Shown: positions 52,401 through 57,089 of the stretch, piece after piece | How positions within the stretch are numbered: the first letter of the stretch is position 1 | Layout of the letters: each line of letters starts with the position of its first letter | Assembly: GCA_964023205.1 (NCBI GenBank) | Contig: OZ026844.1 | Coordinates: forward strand, 14,246,790 to 14,310,789 | Origin: Lutraria lutraria | Lineage: Eukaryota; Mollusca; Bivalvia; Venerida; Mactridae | Direction: 5' to 3' | DNA length: 64,000 bases | The notes under the pieces: model-generated | Seen by the model: only the letters and a program-made list of their open reading frames with translations | The model's database searches: none | Told to the model about the DNA's origin: nothing | Translations under genes and position numbers: made by a program

Positions 52401-55400
52401 CCCCTCAAATTTAGTTCGGAGGTTGGTCATCACAGTCATGTAGATGACTGATGTTTGATTTTGGGATCAGTAGGTCAAGGTCATACCATCTATTTGACCT
52501 TTAGGGGGGCATCCATGTTTCACAAACACTTCTTGTTTTATATTTATTGGGATAACATTGATATATTTCAGGTATTACTTGTTATGACAGACTGGAAGAA
52601 ATGTTGAAGCTTGTGAACAGTCAAGTTGTTAGAAAGGACAATAAATATGTTGTACAGAAATACATGGGTAAGGTTTTCTTCCGTAATTCATTGAATATTC
52701 TTTTATTACATCACATGTTGTTTTCCTTATTTGAAAAAACTCAGATAGTTTACTTGTGAATTATTCGATTGTTGATTGTTATTGAAAGTATGTAAGCTGG
52801 TGTTTGTCTTCATTTAAAGATCTGTATATCTTGAGAATGTTGCTGATGCATGTATTTGGTTTTGTTAAACATCTATACTTTTATTTAACCACATCGTTGC
52901 ATGAATGGTTTTAGACAATCATTATAATACAGACATTTTGAGTATTTTTTTCATTTGTAGGATATGGTTTTAGGCTTTTTTATAAACATTTTATCCTTTT
53001 TCCCTTTTTCAATCAAAATGTTTGTATTTGTTTTAGAGCGTCCATTGTTGGTGTATAATTGTAAGTTTGATATACGTCAGTGGTTCCTGGTGACTGATTG
53101 GAATCCTTTAACTATATATTTCTACATGGATAGTTATCTCAGGTATGAAGTACACAATGCTTGATGGACATCACACATATTTAATGCAGGATATTCATTA
53201 AGTTTTCTTGTAAGAGGTCAAACCTTGATTGAAGGAGGCTTTTCATGCTCCTTTCCAACATAGTATTTCGAGGGTTCAATGCAACAGTGTCGTAACTCAT
53301 ATTGAAATAATAACAAGTTATGACAGTGTTGCGCTGAGCCCTCGATTTGGGATTTCAAGGTGGCCAACTTTCATTTATAAGCAGCCAATTTGGCCTCTGG
53401 CTATCTGTTACTGAAAACACAACTGATGGTCCCATTCATTGAGTTAATATCAAATCAATAGATTTATTTATAGTGTTCTCTGATGAAATTAATCTTGATA
53501 ACAAAAAAAAAAATTTCACTTCTTTTGATACTCAAGTGTGCATATAATAATGAGGTAGATATGGAATTTAATAAATAATAATCATACAAGCTGTGAGAAT
53601 GTGTGATGTCTTACAGTGTGGATAACATAATTTTAACCTCTTTTTCAATGTCATCAAGACAAATGTTGGCAATGGCTCAATTTTCATTCAGAAAGGTGTG
53701 TGCATATTTCTGCAAACTTAGTACATGTGCTACGGTTAACATTTAATTATTCTTTTCAAGTGTTTTACGTAATGCTTGTTGCCATGGGAATGATTCATGG
53801 AACTTTTCTCGTTCACAGGTTTTGTTCTCAGCAGTTCACATTAGATGATTATGATGAATCTATACATTTATCAAACAATGCAATACAGAAGCATTATAAA
53901 AATGGTCCTAGAGCCAAAGAATTACCAGATGAAAATATGTGGACACATGAACAATTTAAAGATTACATCAAGTAAGTAGGAAAAAAGTAATAGGGTGTGA
54001 CAGTATAATGGCCATGGAATAAATGTTTCTTGTTGGTTGTATTTCAATTCATGATTTAATTGCAGCTCATTCTGTATGATATTGTTTATATACTGTCAAT
54101 ATATATACATGCTTACATTGTATTAATTATTTACTGTATTGTGAGTAATTCGTGTATTTGTTTGTTTGTTAATGTGATTATAACAAAATACTCTTTCTAT
54201 GTTATAGTCAGACCTGTGAATAATCGCCACCCTTTGGGAAGACCAAACATGGCCTTTATTGACAGATGGCCTTTATTTAGGGTGATTTTGTTGTAAATAA
54301 TGTCATTTTTAAAAGAATGGCCTATATTCATATACTAGGCTTATTCAGAGGTGGCCACTATCAAAGGTTTCACTGTTTGGCTTTCCTGTATTGGTTTCCC
54401 TGTATTTGTGATATTCAACAAAAATGAGAGAGAATAATTAAATAACATGTTTGTACTGGGATACCTGGTAGTTTATGTACAAATGTATTTGTCTCTTGTT
54501 CAAACAGATGTGTCGGCATCTTTGTTTACAATAACTGAACTTGGTTCTAAATGATGCTCACAAACTTGCTTACAGTGCATGTTACATATGAATATAATTG
54601 TTCATAAAATCATGCAGTTTATAATTTTGATGCATGAAATGATATATTCTATTTTCCTCTTATTTCAGAGATCAAAAACATCCTAATGTTTGGGATGAAG
54701 TTATATACCCAGGGATGAAGAGAGCAATCATTTGTTCTTTACTTTCAACTCAAGATTTGGTTGAATATAGAAAAGTAAATTCTAGTTTTTTTGCTTGGGA
54801 TTGCATGGTCATTTCATTTACTATATACAGTACAACCTCTTCAGAGAGGCCCTCTCTTGAGCAACAACCTCCATTCAACAACAGCATGATTTTTTCTCAC
54901 TGCATGATTTAACTAATAATTCAAGCTCTCTAGAGCAACAACCTCTCTACAACAACGTAATTTTTTCCACTGCCAAAGGTCGTTTCTTTGTAGAGGTTGC
55001 ACTGTATACTGGTATATCAACTTTTAACCAACTGGTATTGAAGTTTAATTTTTTTCCTTGAGCCTTATATTTACATACACAGCTGTTTAACTAATTGACA
55101 AATTTGCCAATGACAAAAAAAATGAAGCTTTTACTTATAACGAAGTTGTAATCTTGTACACAAATTATAGAATCAGCAAACATTTTGAGAATAGTCAGTA
55201 TTTGTAATATATTGTATGAATCTCTAGAATCACTCACATTGCTCAATGTTGTATGTTTCAGTCCTCATTTGAATTGTATGGTGCTGACTTTATGTTGACT
55301 GAAGATTATAAACCATGGTTGATAGAAATCAACTCTAGTCCTAGCATGGAAAGTAGTACAGAAATCACGTCTAGACTTTGTTCTAGTGTATTAGAGGACA

Positions 55401-57089
55401 CTCTCAAAGGTAATGTATAATCTATCAAATGTAAAAGAACAGGTTTTCTGTCAAGAAACCTCCATGAGCGGTCAACTCAGAACAACAGTCACCCCACCCC
55501 CTAATACAGTCAGTAATATTATCAACCCAAATCAACATTTTTCTCTATTTTCACTCCCTCAACAACAGTCATCTCCTTACAACAGTCATTTTTATCCTTC
55601 CCATTGGTGGCTGTTGTAGGGAGGTTGCACTGTATGTAAAGAGTGACAGCAGCTACTTCTTGCTCTCATTCTCATGTTAAGTAATTAAGTAATGCATATC
55701 TCAGAGTTTAAAGCAATTCAGCTTTGTGTCAAGATGAGAATAAGCTAAAGGAATTGTTAGTTTTACTAAATGACCTTATAAGGTATGAAGATGAATTCTT
55801 GTCATATTTGGATGATACTTTGATATCCATTGAGTAATTTGATATTAAAGTGACTTTGCATTGGCTACTAAATGATTTAGTTTTAATATTTATAACAATA
55901 TTTCATTTGTTTTGTTCTTTCAGTGGTATTAGACAGAAAGTGGGACAGAAACTGTGATATTGGACGATTTGAACTTGCATATAAGCAGCCCCTAGTGACT
56001 GTACCTCCATATATAGGTATCAGTTTATGTGCTGATGGATCTGCCATTAAAAAACCAAGTTGGATGAATGTTAGAAAAAGTATTAATATTAATAATACTG
56101 AATCTGACACAGTCTTCTCTCCACGAAAGGAGAAACAAGTCATATTTAATGATAAACTTGCAGGAAACAGTATAGATAATAACACAAAGCCTGTGGCACG
56201 AAGACCCCTTAGTGAAAGTAATCAGGAGAGTCATGGAAATAGTAACAAAGTTAGTAATTCAGCTCCTGTGAAAAAGTCAACCAGTAGAGAAAATAATGAC
56301 TCCCATACTCCACATGTAAAAAAGAAAACACACACGCAAAAGTCACCAAAAATTATCAACAATCTCAATGGTAGTCAGAGCGCTAGTAACACAAGTGTGA
56401 CTGCTGAGAAACCTCAAAGTGATAGTGCTAGTGTGTATAGTCAGTATCTGTCTGAACATAACAAAGCTGAGGCTGAAAACATGCCTGATGAAAATAAATC
56501 GGAGAGGGCCGTTTCCCGGGCCTCGCCATCATCTCCATCCTTAGCTACTAAAACATCAATGTTTGGGTCCGGTACAGTTCCTCCTGGAAGTTACGTGTCT
56601 AACTTATCGACGAAGAAAATTGTCTCGAGAACGTCCGTGTCCACCAACTACAGTATACCTTCAACTGACAGCAAAGATCGCCCTGCGCTTAGTGTGAATA
56701 ACGTTGAAACTACAGATCTGAGGACATTGAAGGCACAGGCTAAAGGTAATATCAATAATCCACTATCTCTTGTCAATAGTAGTACTCAAACTCAGGAACT
56801 ACTTAGTGAATATTACAATATTGACGCTTTTCCCAAACAGCCTCGTAGGCCAAAAAGAAGACAACTCGGGGTTCCCAGACAGCACAGCGAGGAAAAAACA
56901 AAAACTAGATCTAGAAAGCCTGAAGTTACAATAAAATTCCCTAAAGTTCCATATGCTAGTATTAATGTTACTTTTAATGCCGAGGAAGAAAAGAACCCTA
57001 GGTTCCGTTACTTTAATCTGACCCGATCAACTGAAGACATTTATCGGGAAGGTCCAGGTTCTGCTACATTCCCCATTGAGAATTATTAG
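21995..57089 (+). CDS. TTLL3: TTLL3/TTLL8-type tubulin monoglycylase, 21 exons
   Basis: The joined frame of 21 exons (listed separately) is 3,900 nt, 1,299 residues, with consistent splice phases throughout. The enzyme would use ATP to attach glycine to glutamates in tubulin tails of axonemal microtubules (family knowledge). Visible TTL-domain marks are [20 protein letters not shown] (about 324-343), [13 protein letters not shown] (404 onward), K700 in [19 protein letters not shown] (735-740), K750/D752/R754 in [29 protein letters not shown], and D871, E884 and N886 in YGADFML and [10 protein letters not shown]. The last three match the metal ligands of TTL. All key residues are intact. The first 270 residues (exons 1-5) and the serine-rich, basic tail after about 940 are not recognised. 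An 18-residue aspartate run sits at 363-380. TTLL3 rather than TTLL8 is a choice of name; invertebrates often have one such gene. Introns hold many small transposons. Confidence 0.93.
22406..23930 (+). other. Intron 1
   Basis: The intron is bounded by GTAAGT and TTATTCAG. It contains a palindromic MITE at 23,626-23,701 and otherwise no supported feature. Confidence 0.7.
23626..23701 (+). mobile_element. 76-bp palindromic MITE, family 3, copy 1
   Basis: The element runs from CGACGACTCAACGCAACGC to CACTGAACCCTCG, and is flanked by the 4-bp duplication ATGT on both sides (23,622-23,625 and 23,702-23,705). The arms are inverted around CTTATTTCAATATTAG. Related copies lie at 37,527 and 53,269. 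Confidence 0.85.
23931..24020 (+). CDS. TTLL3: TTLL3-like exon 2 (residues 138-167)
   Basis: The exon is 90 nt between TTATTCAG and GTAAAA, phase 0 at both ends. It encodes [20 protein letters not shown] and then a lysine/arginine-rich end. No domain is recognised. Confidence 0.75.
26167..26475. mobile_element. 309-bp MITE with 13-bp perfect terminal inverted repeats
   Basis: The ends are TATATCAGTCTTC at 26,167-26,179 and GAAGACTGATATA at 26,463-26,475, exact reverse complements that include a TA at each edge. The interior repeats TTTACTGGACCG and similar motifs. No coding capacity is seen. Confidence 0.75.
27389..27607 (+). repeat. Possible tRNA-derived SINE
   Basis: An A-box-like AAGTGGTAACGGGCTG (about 27,399) is followed by a B-box-like GTTTCAAATCTCGG (about 27,437). 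A non-tRNA body follows with CAGTGTTCCCATCCCACCTA. No poly-A tail or target duplication is clear, so the ends are approximate. Confidence 0.4.
27613..27822. mobile_element. 210-bp MITE with imperfect terminal inverted repeats
   Basis: The left end TACTGTATTTTCATTTATTT and the right end (minus strand) TACTGTGGAATCATTAATTT are inverted copies, both continuing TTCGTTGGG. The interior has repeated ATTTCGTGG motifs in both directions. The open frames on both strands here are a by-product of the palindrome. Confidence 0.7.
28834..28999 (+). CDS. TTLL3: TTLL3-like exon 3 (residues 168-222)
   Basis: The exon follows TTTTCAG and ends GACG before GTAAGA, leaving phase 1. It encodes a polar, low-complexity segment ([20 protein letters not shown]) that is probably disordered. 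Confidence 0.75.
29000..33646 (+). other. Intron 3 (4.6 kb)
   Basis: It contains a GTACGTACGTAC-rich repeat fragment near 29,840-29,950, a family-2 MITE at 30,346-30,525, an (AT)n run near 30,553, and otherwise AT-rich sequence. A minus-strand open frame (33,255-33,818) is antisense to exon 4 and shows no known features. Confidence 0.6.
30346..30525. mobile_element. MITE, family 2 (GTCAAACCTGTGAACAATGG ends), copy 1
   Basis: The left end AGTCAAACCTGTGAACAATG pairs imperfectly with the right end GGTGGCTGCTAACACAGGTT. A second inner pair is GGCCTTCATAATGACAG and GGCCTTTATTCAGAGG. Related copies lie at 51,594 and 54,204. Confidence 0.65.
33647..33763 (+). CDS. TTLL3: TTLL3-like exon 4 (residues 223-261)
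   Basis: The exon is 117 nt between CCTTACAG and GTAAAC, phase 1 at both ends. It encodes a basic segment including [19 protein letters not shown]. No domain is recognised. Confidence 0.75.
33764..34562 (+). other. Intron 4
   Basis: The intron is pyrimidine- and T-rich throughout. Nothing else could be supported in it. Confidence 0.6.
34563..34589 (+). CDS. TTLL3: TTLL3-like micro-exon 5 (27 nt)
   Basis: A TTTCAG acceptor precedes GCAAGGAGAATGCAATAG and nine more bases, then a GTAAAA donor. Phase 1 at both ends means it can be included or skipped without changing the frame. It encodes KENAIEEE. Confidence 0.65.
34690..35285. repeat. Minisatellite, about 30-34-bp units
   Basis: The unit is close to CACATATACTCATAAACTCA followed by CTGATTCTCAGGG. 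About 18 units are present, with many substitutions and partial units. Confidence 0.85.
35514..35635. repeat. Short minisatellite (GTTGGAATGGGTGTWCC)
   Basis: The motif TTGGAATGGGTGTTCC occurs four times with spacers such as AGTTAATG. Confidence 0.7.
37527..37605 (+). mobile_element. 79-bp palindromic MITE, family 3, copy 2
   Basis: The element runs from CGAGGGCTCAACGCAATACT to GCGCTGAGCCCTCG, with the 4-bp duplication ACTT at 37,523-37,526 and 37,606-37,609. The outer arm CGAGGGCTCA is a perfect inverted repeat. Confidence 0.88.
39324..39419 (+). repeat. Dispersed repeat, partner of 20,190-20,312
   Basis: Landmarks in order are GGAATTCATG, CTTGAACTATTCTTG, ATTCATAAATAGTTCATGAA and TTATTTGACGGGG. 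They match the minus strand of 20,190-20,312. Confidence 0.55.
40457..40631 (+). CDS. TTLL3: TTLL3-like alternative first exon 1b
   Basis: An ATG (context AAGATGA) opens 58 codons, then TTTG before the donor GTATGT, phase 1, which fits exon 6. Spliced to exon 6 it gives a 1,087-residue enzyme lacking exons 1-5. The protein is basic and ends in a segment with [15 protein letters not shown]. Its last 23 residues align without gaps with those of exon 1c. A TATATAAAG at 40,219-40,227 could be a TATA box. There is no obvious acceptor just upstream, which supports a first exon. Confidence 0.6.
40632..41569 (+). other. Intronic/upstream segment between alternative first exons
   Basis: AT-rich sequence that may contain the promoter of exon 1c. 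No other feature could be supported. Confidence 0.5.
41570..41723 (+). CDS. TTLL3: TTLL3-like alternative first exon 1c
   Basis: An ATG opens 51 codons and the exon ends AAGG before the donor GTATGT, phase 1, fitting exon 6 (enzyme of 1,080 residues). The end segment [16 protein letters not shown] aligns with exon 1b. The bases after the two donors are also alike (GTATGTTG in both). This supports an exon duplication. Confidence 0.58.
41724..42132 (+). other. Intron before exon 6
   Basis: The intron ends in a good pyrimidine tract (TTTTATTTCCAG). Nothing else is seen. Confidence 0.6.
42133..42275 (+). CDS. TTLL3: TTLL3-like exon 6 (to residue 318)
   Basis: The exon enters at phase 1 and leaves at phase 0 (GTAAAT donor). 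It is the common exon for all proposed 5' ends. It encodes [18 protein letters not shown] and the start of the TTLL3-type region [15 protein letters not shown]. Confidence 0.88.
42276..42783 (+). other. Intron 6 with a SINE
   Basis: Most of this intron is the SINE at 42,481-42,715. Confidence 0.65.
42481..42715 (-). repeat. tRNA-derived SINE, minus orientation
   Basis: On the minus strand the 5' end reads GCCTCTGTGGTCAAGTGGTT, with an A box TGGTCAAGTGG that matches consensus. It is followed by GGGTATGAGCCCC as a B-box-like motif. The body contains TAGTACTGGTTCTTCCCAGG and the 3' end GGCGTAAAACCCAGTATTAT. The TAGTACTGGTT core and the GGCGTAAAACCCA-type end are shared in form with the element at 49,680-49,912. 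Confidence 0.7.
42784..42982 (+). CDS. TTLL3: TTLL3-like exon 7 (residues 319-384), with poly-Asp run
   Basis: Bounded by TATGCAG and GTAAGT, the exon starts at phase 0 and ends at phase 1. It encodes [20 protein letters not shown], typical of TTLL3/8 proteins, then a basic patch and 18 aspartates in a row (GAT/GAC codons, 42,917-42,970). Confidence 0.93.
42983..43504 (+). other. Intron 7
   Basis: Ordinary AT-rich intron. A slightly GC-richer block near 43,345-43,440 may be an old repeat. Confidence 0.5.
43505..43560 (+). CDS. TTLL3: TTLL3-like exon 8 (residues 385-403)
   Basis: The exon is 56 nt, phase 1 to 0, donor GTAAGA. It encodes [18 protein letters not shown]. Confidence 0.9.
43561..44029 (+). 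other. Intron 8
   Basis: No feature other than the splice sites is seen. Confidence 0.5.
44030..44158 (+). CDS. TTLL3: TTLL3-like exon 9 (residues 404-446)
   Basis: The exon is 129 nt, phase 0 at both ends. It encodes [20 protein letters not shown] and then [20 protein letters not shown], a signature stretch of TTLL3/TTLL8 proteins. Confidence 0.95.
44697..45035. repeat. Minisatellite (ATGAACTATACATGAACAAC)
   Basis: Units of about 20-24 bp alternate between forms ending ACACATGAACTAT and ACACAAACTAT. About 16 units are visible, with higher-order repetition of groups of two or three. Confidence 0.88.
45079..45504. mobile_element. 426-bp MITE with perfect 15-bp terminal inverted repeats and TA duplication
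   Basis: The left end ACCACTGCCACCACT (45,079-45,093) and the right end AGTGGTGGCAGTGGT (45,490-45,504) are exact reverse complements. TA flanks both sides (45,077-45,078 and 45,505-45,506). A direct duplication of about 34 bp (45,263-45,296 and 45,304-45,337) each carries the palindrome TGACGTCA. No transposase frame is present. Confidence 0.85.
45789..45903 (+). CDS. TTLL3: TTLL3-like exon 10 (residues 447-484)
   Basis: Acceptor TACTACAG and donor GTATGT, phase 0 to 1. It encodes [20 protein letters not shown] and FYPRCYRL, conserved in glycylases. Confidence 0.95.
45904..46257 (+). other. Intron 10
   Basis: No feature other than the splice sites is seen. Confidence 0.5.
46258..46521 (+). 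CDS. TTLL3: TTLL3-like exon 11 (residues 485-572)
   Basis: Acceptor TCTCTAG and donor GTAAGG, phase 1 at both ends. It starts [17 protein letters not shown] of the TTL-family region. A polar linker follows with cysteines ([15 protein letters not shown]), ending in a charged probable helix ([16 protein letters not shown]). Confidence 0.93.
46522..47227 (+). other. Intron 11
   Basis: No feature other than the splice sites is seen. Confidence 0.5.
47228..47278 (+). CDS. TTLL3: TTLL3-like exon 12 (residues 573-589)
   Basis: A small acidic exon of 51 nt, phase 1 at both ends, with a GTGAGT donor. The acceptor ATATAAG is weak, lacking a long pyrimidine tract. Because it is frame-neutral it could be alternatively included. 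Confidence 0.75.
48303..48452. repeat. 150-bp imperfect palindrome (foldback/MITE candidate)
   Basis: Left-arm landmarks GAATCTATCATTAC, GGATAAGGCAATCTC and AAGTTCAAAGAACGAGGC are mirrored by AGTTCTTTGTACTT, GAGATTTCCTTATC and GTAACGGTAGATT. The loop is at about GGCTTTGCCGAG. Target duplications are not identified. Confidence 0.65.
49330..49690. repeat. Minisatellite with 15-bp unit (GGTCCAGTGGCTGCG)
   Basis: About 24 units with C/T and G/A variation are present. Because the unit is 15 bp, two forward frames stay open and give runs of a five-residue repeat. These are not evidence for a gene, as there are no flanking coding signals. Confidence 0.92.
49680..49912 (+). repeat. tRNA-derived SINE, plus orientation
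   Basis: An A-box-like TAGTTATTGCACTGG and a B box GGTTTGAATCC (49,717) are followed by the core GTTAGTACTGGTTAGAATAC and AGTCCAGGAAAACTGG. The 3' end reads ATGGCTATAAACCCA. The core is the same as in the 2.5-kb array, and it shares TAGTACTGGTT with the SINE at 42,481. Confidence 0.7.
50181..50388. mobile_element. Possible short TTAA-flanked relative of the 820-bp foldback element
   Basis: The right end (CAATGCTATTTTTAAGATAC, ATAGCAAAAGTGTCAGGC, TTCACC then TTAA at 50,389-50,392) matches the right end of 12,002-12,821. A TTAAGGTTA at 50,177-50,185 may be the left end. The left interior does not clearly match, so the extent is uncertain. Confidence 0.5.
50906..51048 (+). CDS. TTLL3: TTLL3-like exon 13 (residues 590-637)
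   Basis: Acceptor TCTTTCAG and donor GTAATG, phase 1 to 0. It encodes a lysine-rich patch ([13 protein letters not shown]), then [20 protein letters not shown]. Confidence 0.92.
51049..51362 (+). other. Intron 13
   Basis: No feature other than the splice sites is seen. Confidence 0.5.
51363..51424 (+). CDS. TTLL3: TTLL3-like exon 14 (residues 638-657)
   Basis: 62 nt, phase 0 to 2, donor GTAAGT. It encodes [20 protein letters not shown]. Confidence 0.92.
51425..51864 (+). other. Intron 14 with a family-2 MITE
   Basis: The MITE occupies 51,594-51,777. The rest is plain intron. Confidence 0.6.
51594..51777. mobile_element. MITE, family 2, copy 2
   Basis: The left part CCTGTGAACAAAGGCCACCC and GGAAAGACATG match copies 1 and 3. 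The right part GGCCTTTATTCACAGGGTGA and ATGGTCGCTATTTTAGG is a degraded family end. Confidence 0.6.
51865..52016 (+). CDS. TTLL3: TTLL3-like exon 15 (residues 658-708)
   Basis: Acceptor AATTATAG and donor GTAGGT, phase 2 to 1. It encodes [16 protein letters not shown], which contains the ATP-contacting lysine (K700) of TTL-type ATP-grasp enzymes. Confidence 0.95.
52017..52571 (+). other. Intron 15 with a dispersed repeat at 52,300-52,545
   Basis: 52,300-52,545 ends in GGGGGGCATCCATGTTTCAC and AAACACTTCTTG, also found in diverged form at 37,980-38,015. Its interior includes GTCGGTCGGTTGGTCTG. Confidence 0.5.
52572..52667 (+). CDS. TTLL3: TTLL3-like exon 16 (residues 709-740)
   Basis: Acceptor ATTTCAG and donor GTAAGG, phase 1 at both ends. 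It encodes [19 protein letters not shown] and then YVVQKYM, the adenine-binding QK motif. Confidence 0.95.
52668..53036 (+). other. Intron 16
   Basis: No feature other than the splice sites is seen. Confidence 0.5.
53037..53142 (+). CDS. TTLL3: TTLL3-like exon 17 (residues 741-775)
   Basis: Acceptor TTTTAG and donor GTATGA, phase 1 to 2. It encodes [20 protein letters not shown], with the catalytic K750, D752 and R754, then YMDSYLR. Confidence 0.95.
53143..53818 (+). other. Intron 17 with a palindromic MITE
   Basis: It contains the MITE at 53,269-53,344 and, at 53,778-53,791, an X-box-like GTTGCCATGGGAAT that lacks the final C. Confidence 0.6.
53269..53344 (-). mobile_element. 76-bp palindromic MITE, family 3, copy 3 (inverse orientation)
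   Basis: The element runs from CGAGGGTTCAATGCAACAGT to GCGCTGAGCCCTCG, with the 4-bp duplication ATTT at 53,265-53,268 and 53,345-53,348. The asymmetric loop is reversed compared with copies 1 and 2. Confidence 0.88.
53819..53971 (+). CDS. TTLL3: TTLL3-like exon 18 (residues 776-826)
   Basis: Acceptor GTTCACAG and donor GTAAGT, phase 2 at both ends. It encodes [20 protein letters not shown] and [11 protein letters not shown]. The [11 protein letters not shown] motif is conserved in glycylases. Confidence 0.95.
53972..54668 (+). other. Intron 18 with a family-2 MITE
   Basis: The MITE occupies 54,204-54,376. Confidence 0.6.
54204..54376. mobile_element. MITE, family 2, copy 3
   Basis: The left end AGTCAGACCTGTGAATAATC and the right end GGTGGCCACTATCAAAGGTT followed by TCACTG are inverted. 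This is the best-preserved pair of ends in the family. Confidence 0.68.
54669..54774 (+). CDS. TTLL3: TTLL3-like exon 19 (residues 827-862)
   Basis: Acceptor TATTTCAG and donor GTAAAT, phase 2 to 0. It encodes [20 protein letters not shown] and then [12 protein letters not shown]. Confidence 0.95.
54775..55261 (+). other. Intron 19 with a family-1 MITE
   Basis: The MITE occupies 54,828-55,004. The remainder is plain. Confidence 0.6.
54828..55004. mobile_element. MITE, family 1, copy 3
   Basis: The left end CAGTACAACCTCT and the right end AGAGGTTGCACTG are inverted repeats with TA on both outer sides. The interior shares GAGCAACAACCTCT with the other copies. Confidence 0.78.
55262..55409 (+). 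CDS. TTLL3: TTLL3-like exon 20 (residues 863-911)
   Basis: Acceptor GTTTCAG and donor GTAATG, phase 0 to 1. It encodes [20 protein letters not shown] and [12 protein letters not shown], with the probable Mg-binding D871, E884 and N886. Its phase-1 end fits exon 21 and also the exon at 60,303. Confidence 0.96.
55410..55923 (+). other. Intron 20
   Basis: It contains a degraded family-1 MITE copy (55,456-55,632) and ends in a good TCTTTCAG acceptor. Confidence 0.6.
55456..55632. mobile_element. MITE, family 1, degraded copy 4
   Basis: The right end GGGAGGTTGCACTG before TA is clear. The left end near AGAAACCTCCATGAGCGGTC is degraded, and the interior has several AACAACAGTCA motifs. Confidence 0.5.
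55924..57089 (+). CDS. TTLL3: TTLL3-like exon 21, terminal coding exon (residues 912-1,299)
   Basis: The exon enters at phase 1 and runs to TAG at 57,087-57,089. The first 35 residues ([20 protein letters not shown] and on to PYIGISLC) finish the conserved TTLL3-type domain. The remaining ~340 residues are rich in serine, asparagine and lysine and are probably disordered. They include basic stretches such as [19 protein letters not shown]. An internal donor AAAG before GTAATA (after 56,745) is phase 1 and could splice to 60,303. Confidence 0.93.

Noticed and set aside
53778..53791. X-box-like GTTGCCATGGGAAT in intron 17
   Set aside because: It lacks the final C of the consensus and lies just before an exon, so chance is likely.
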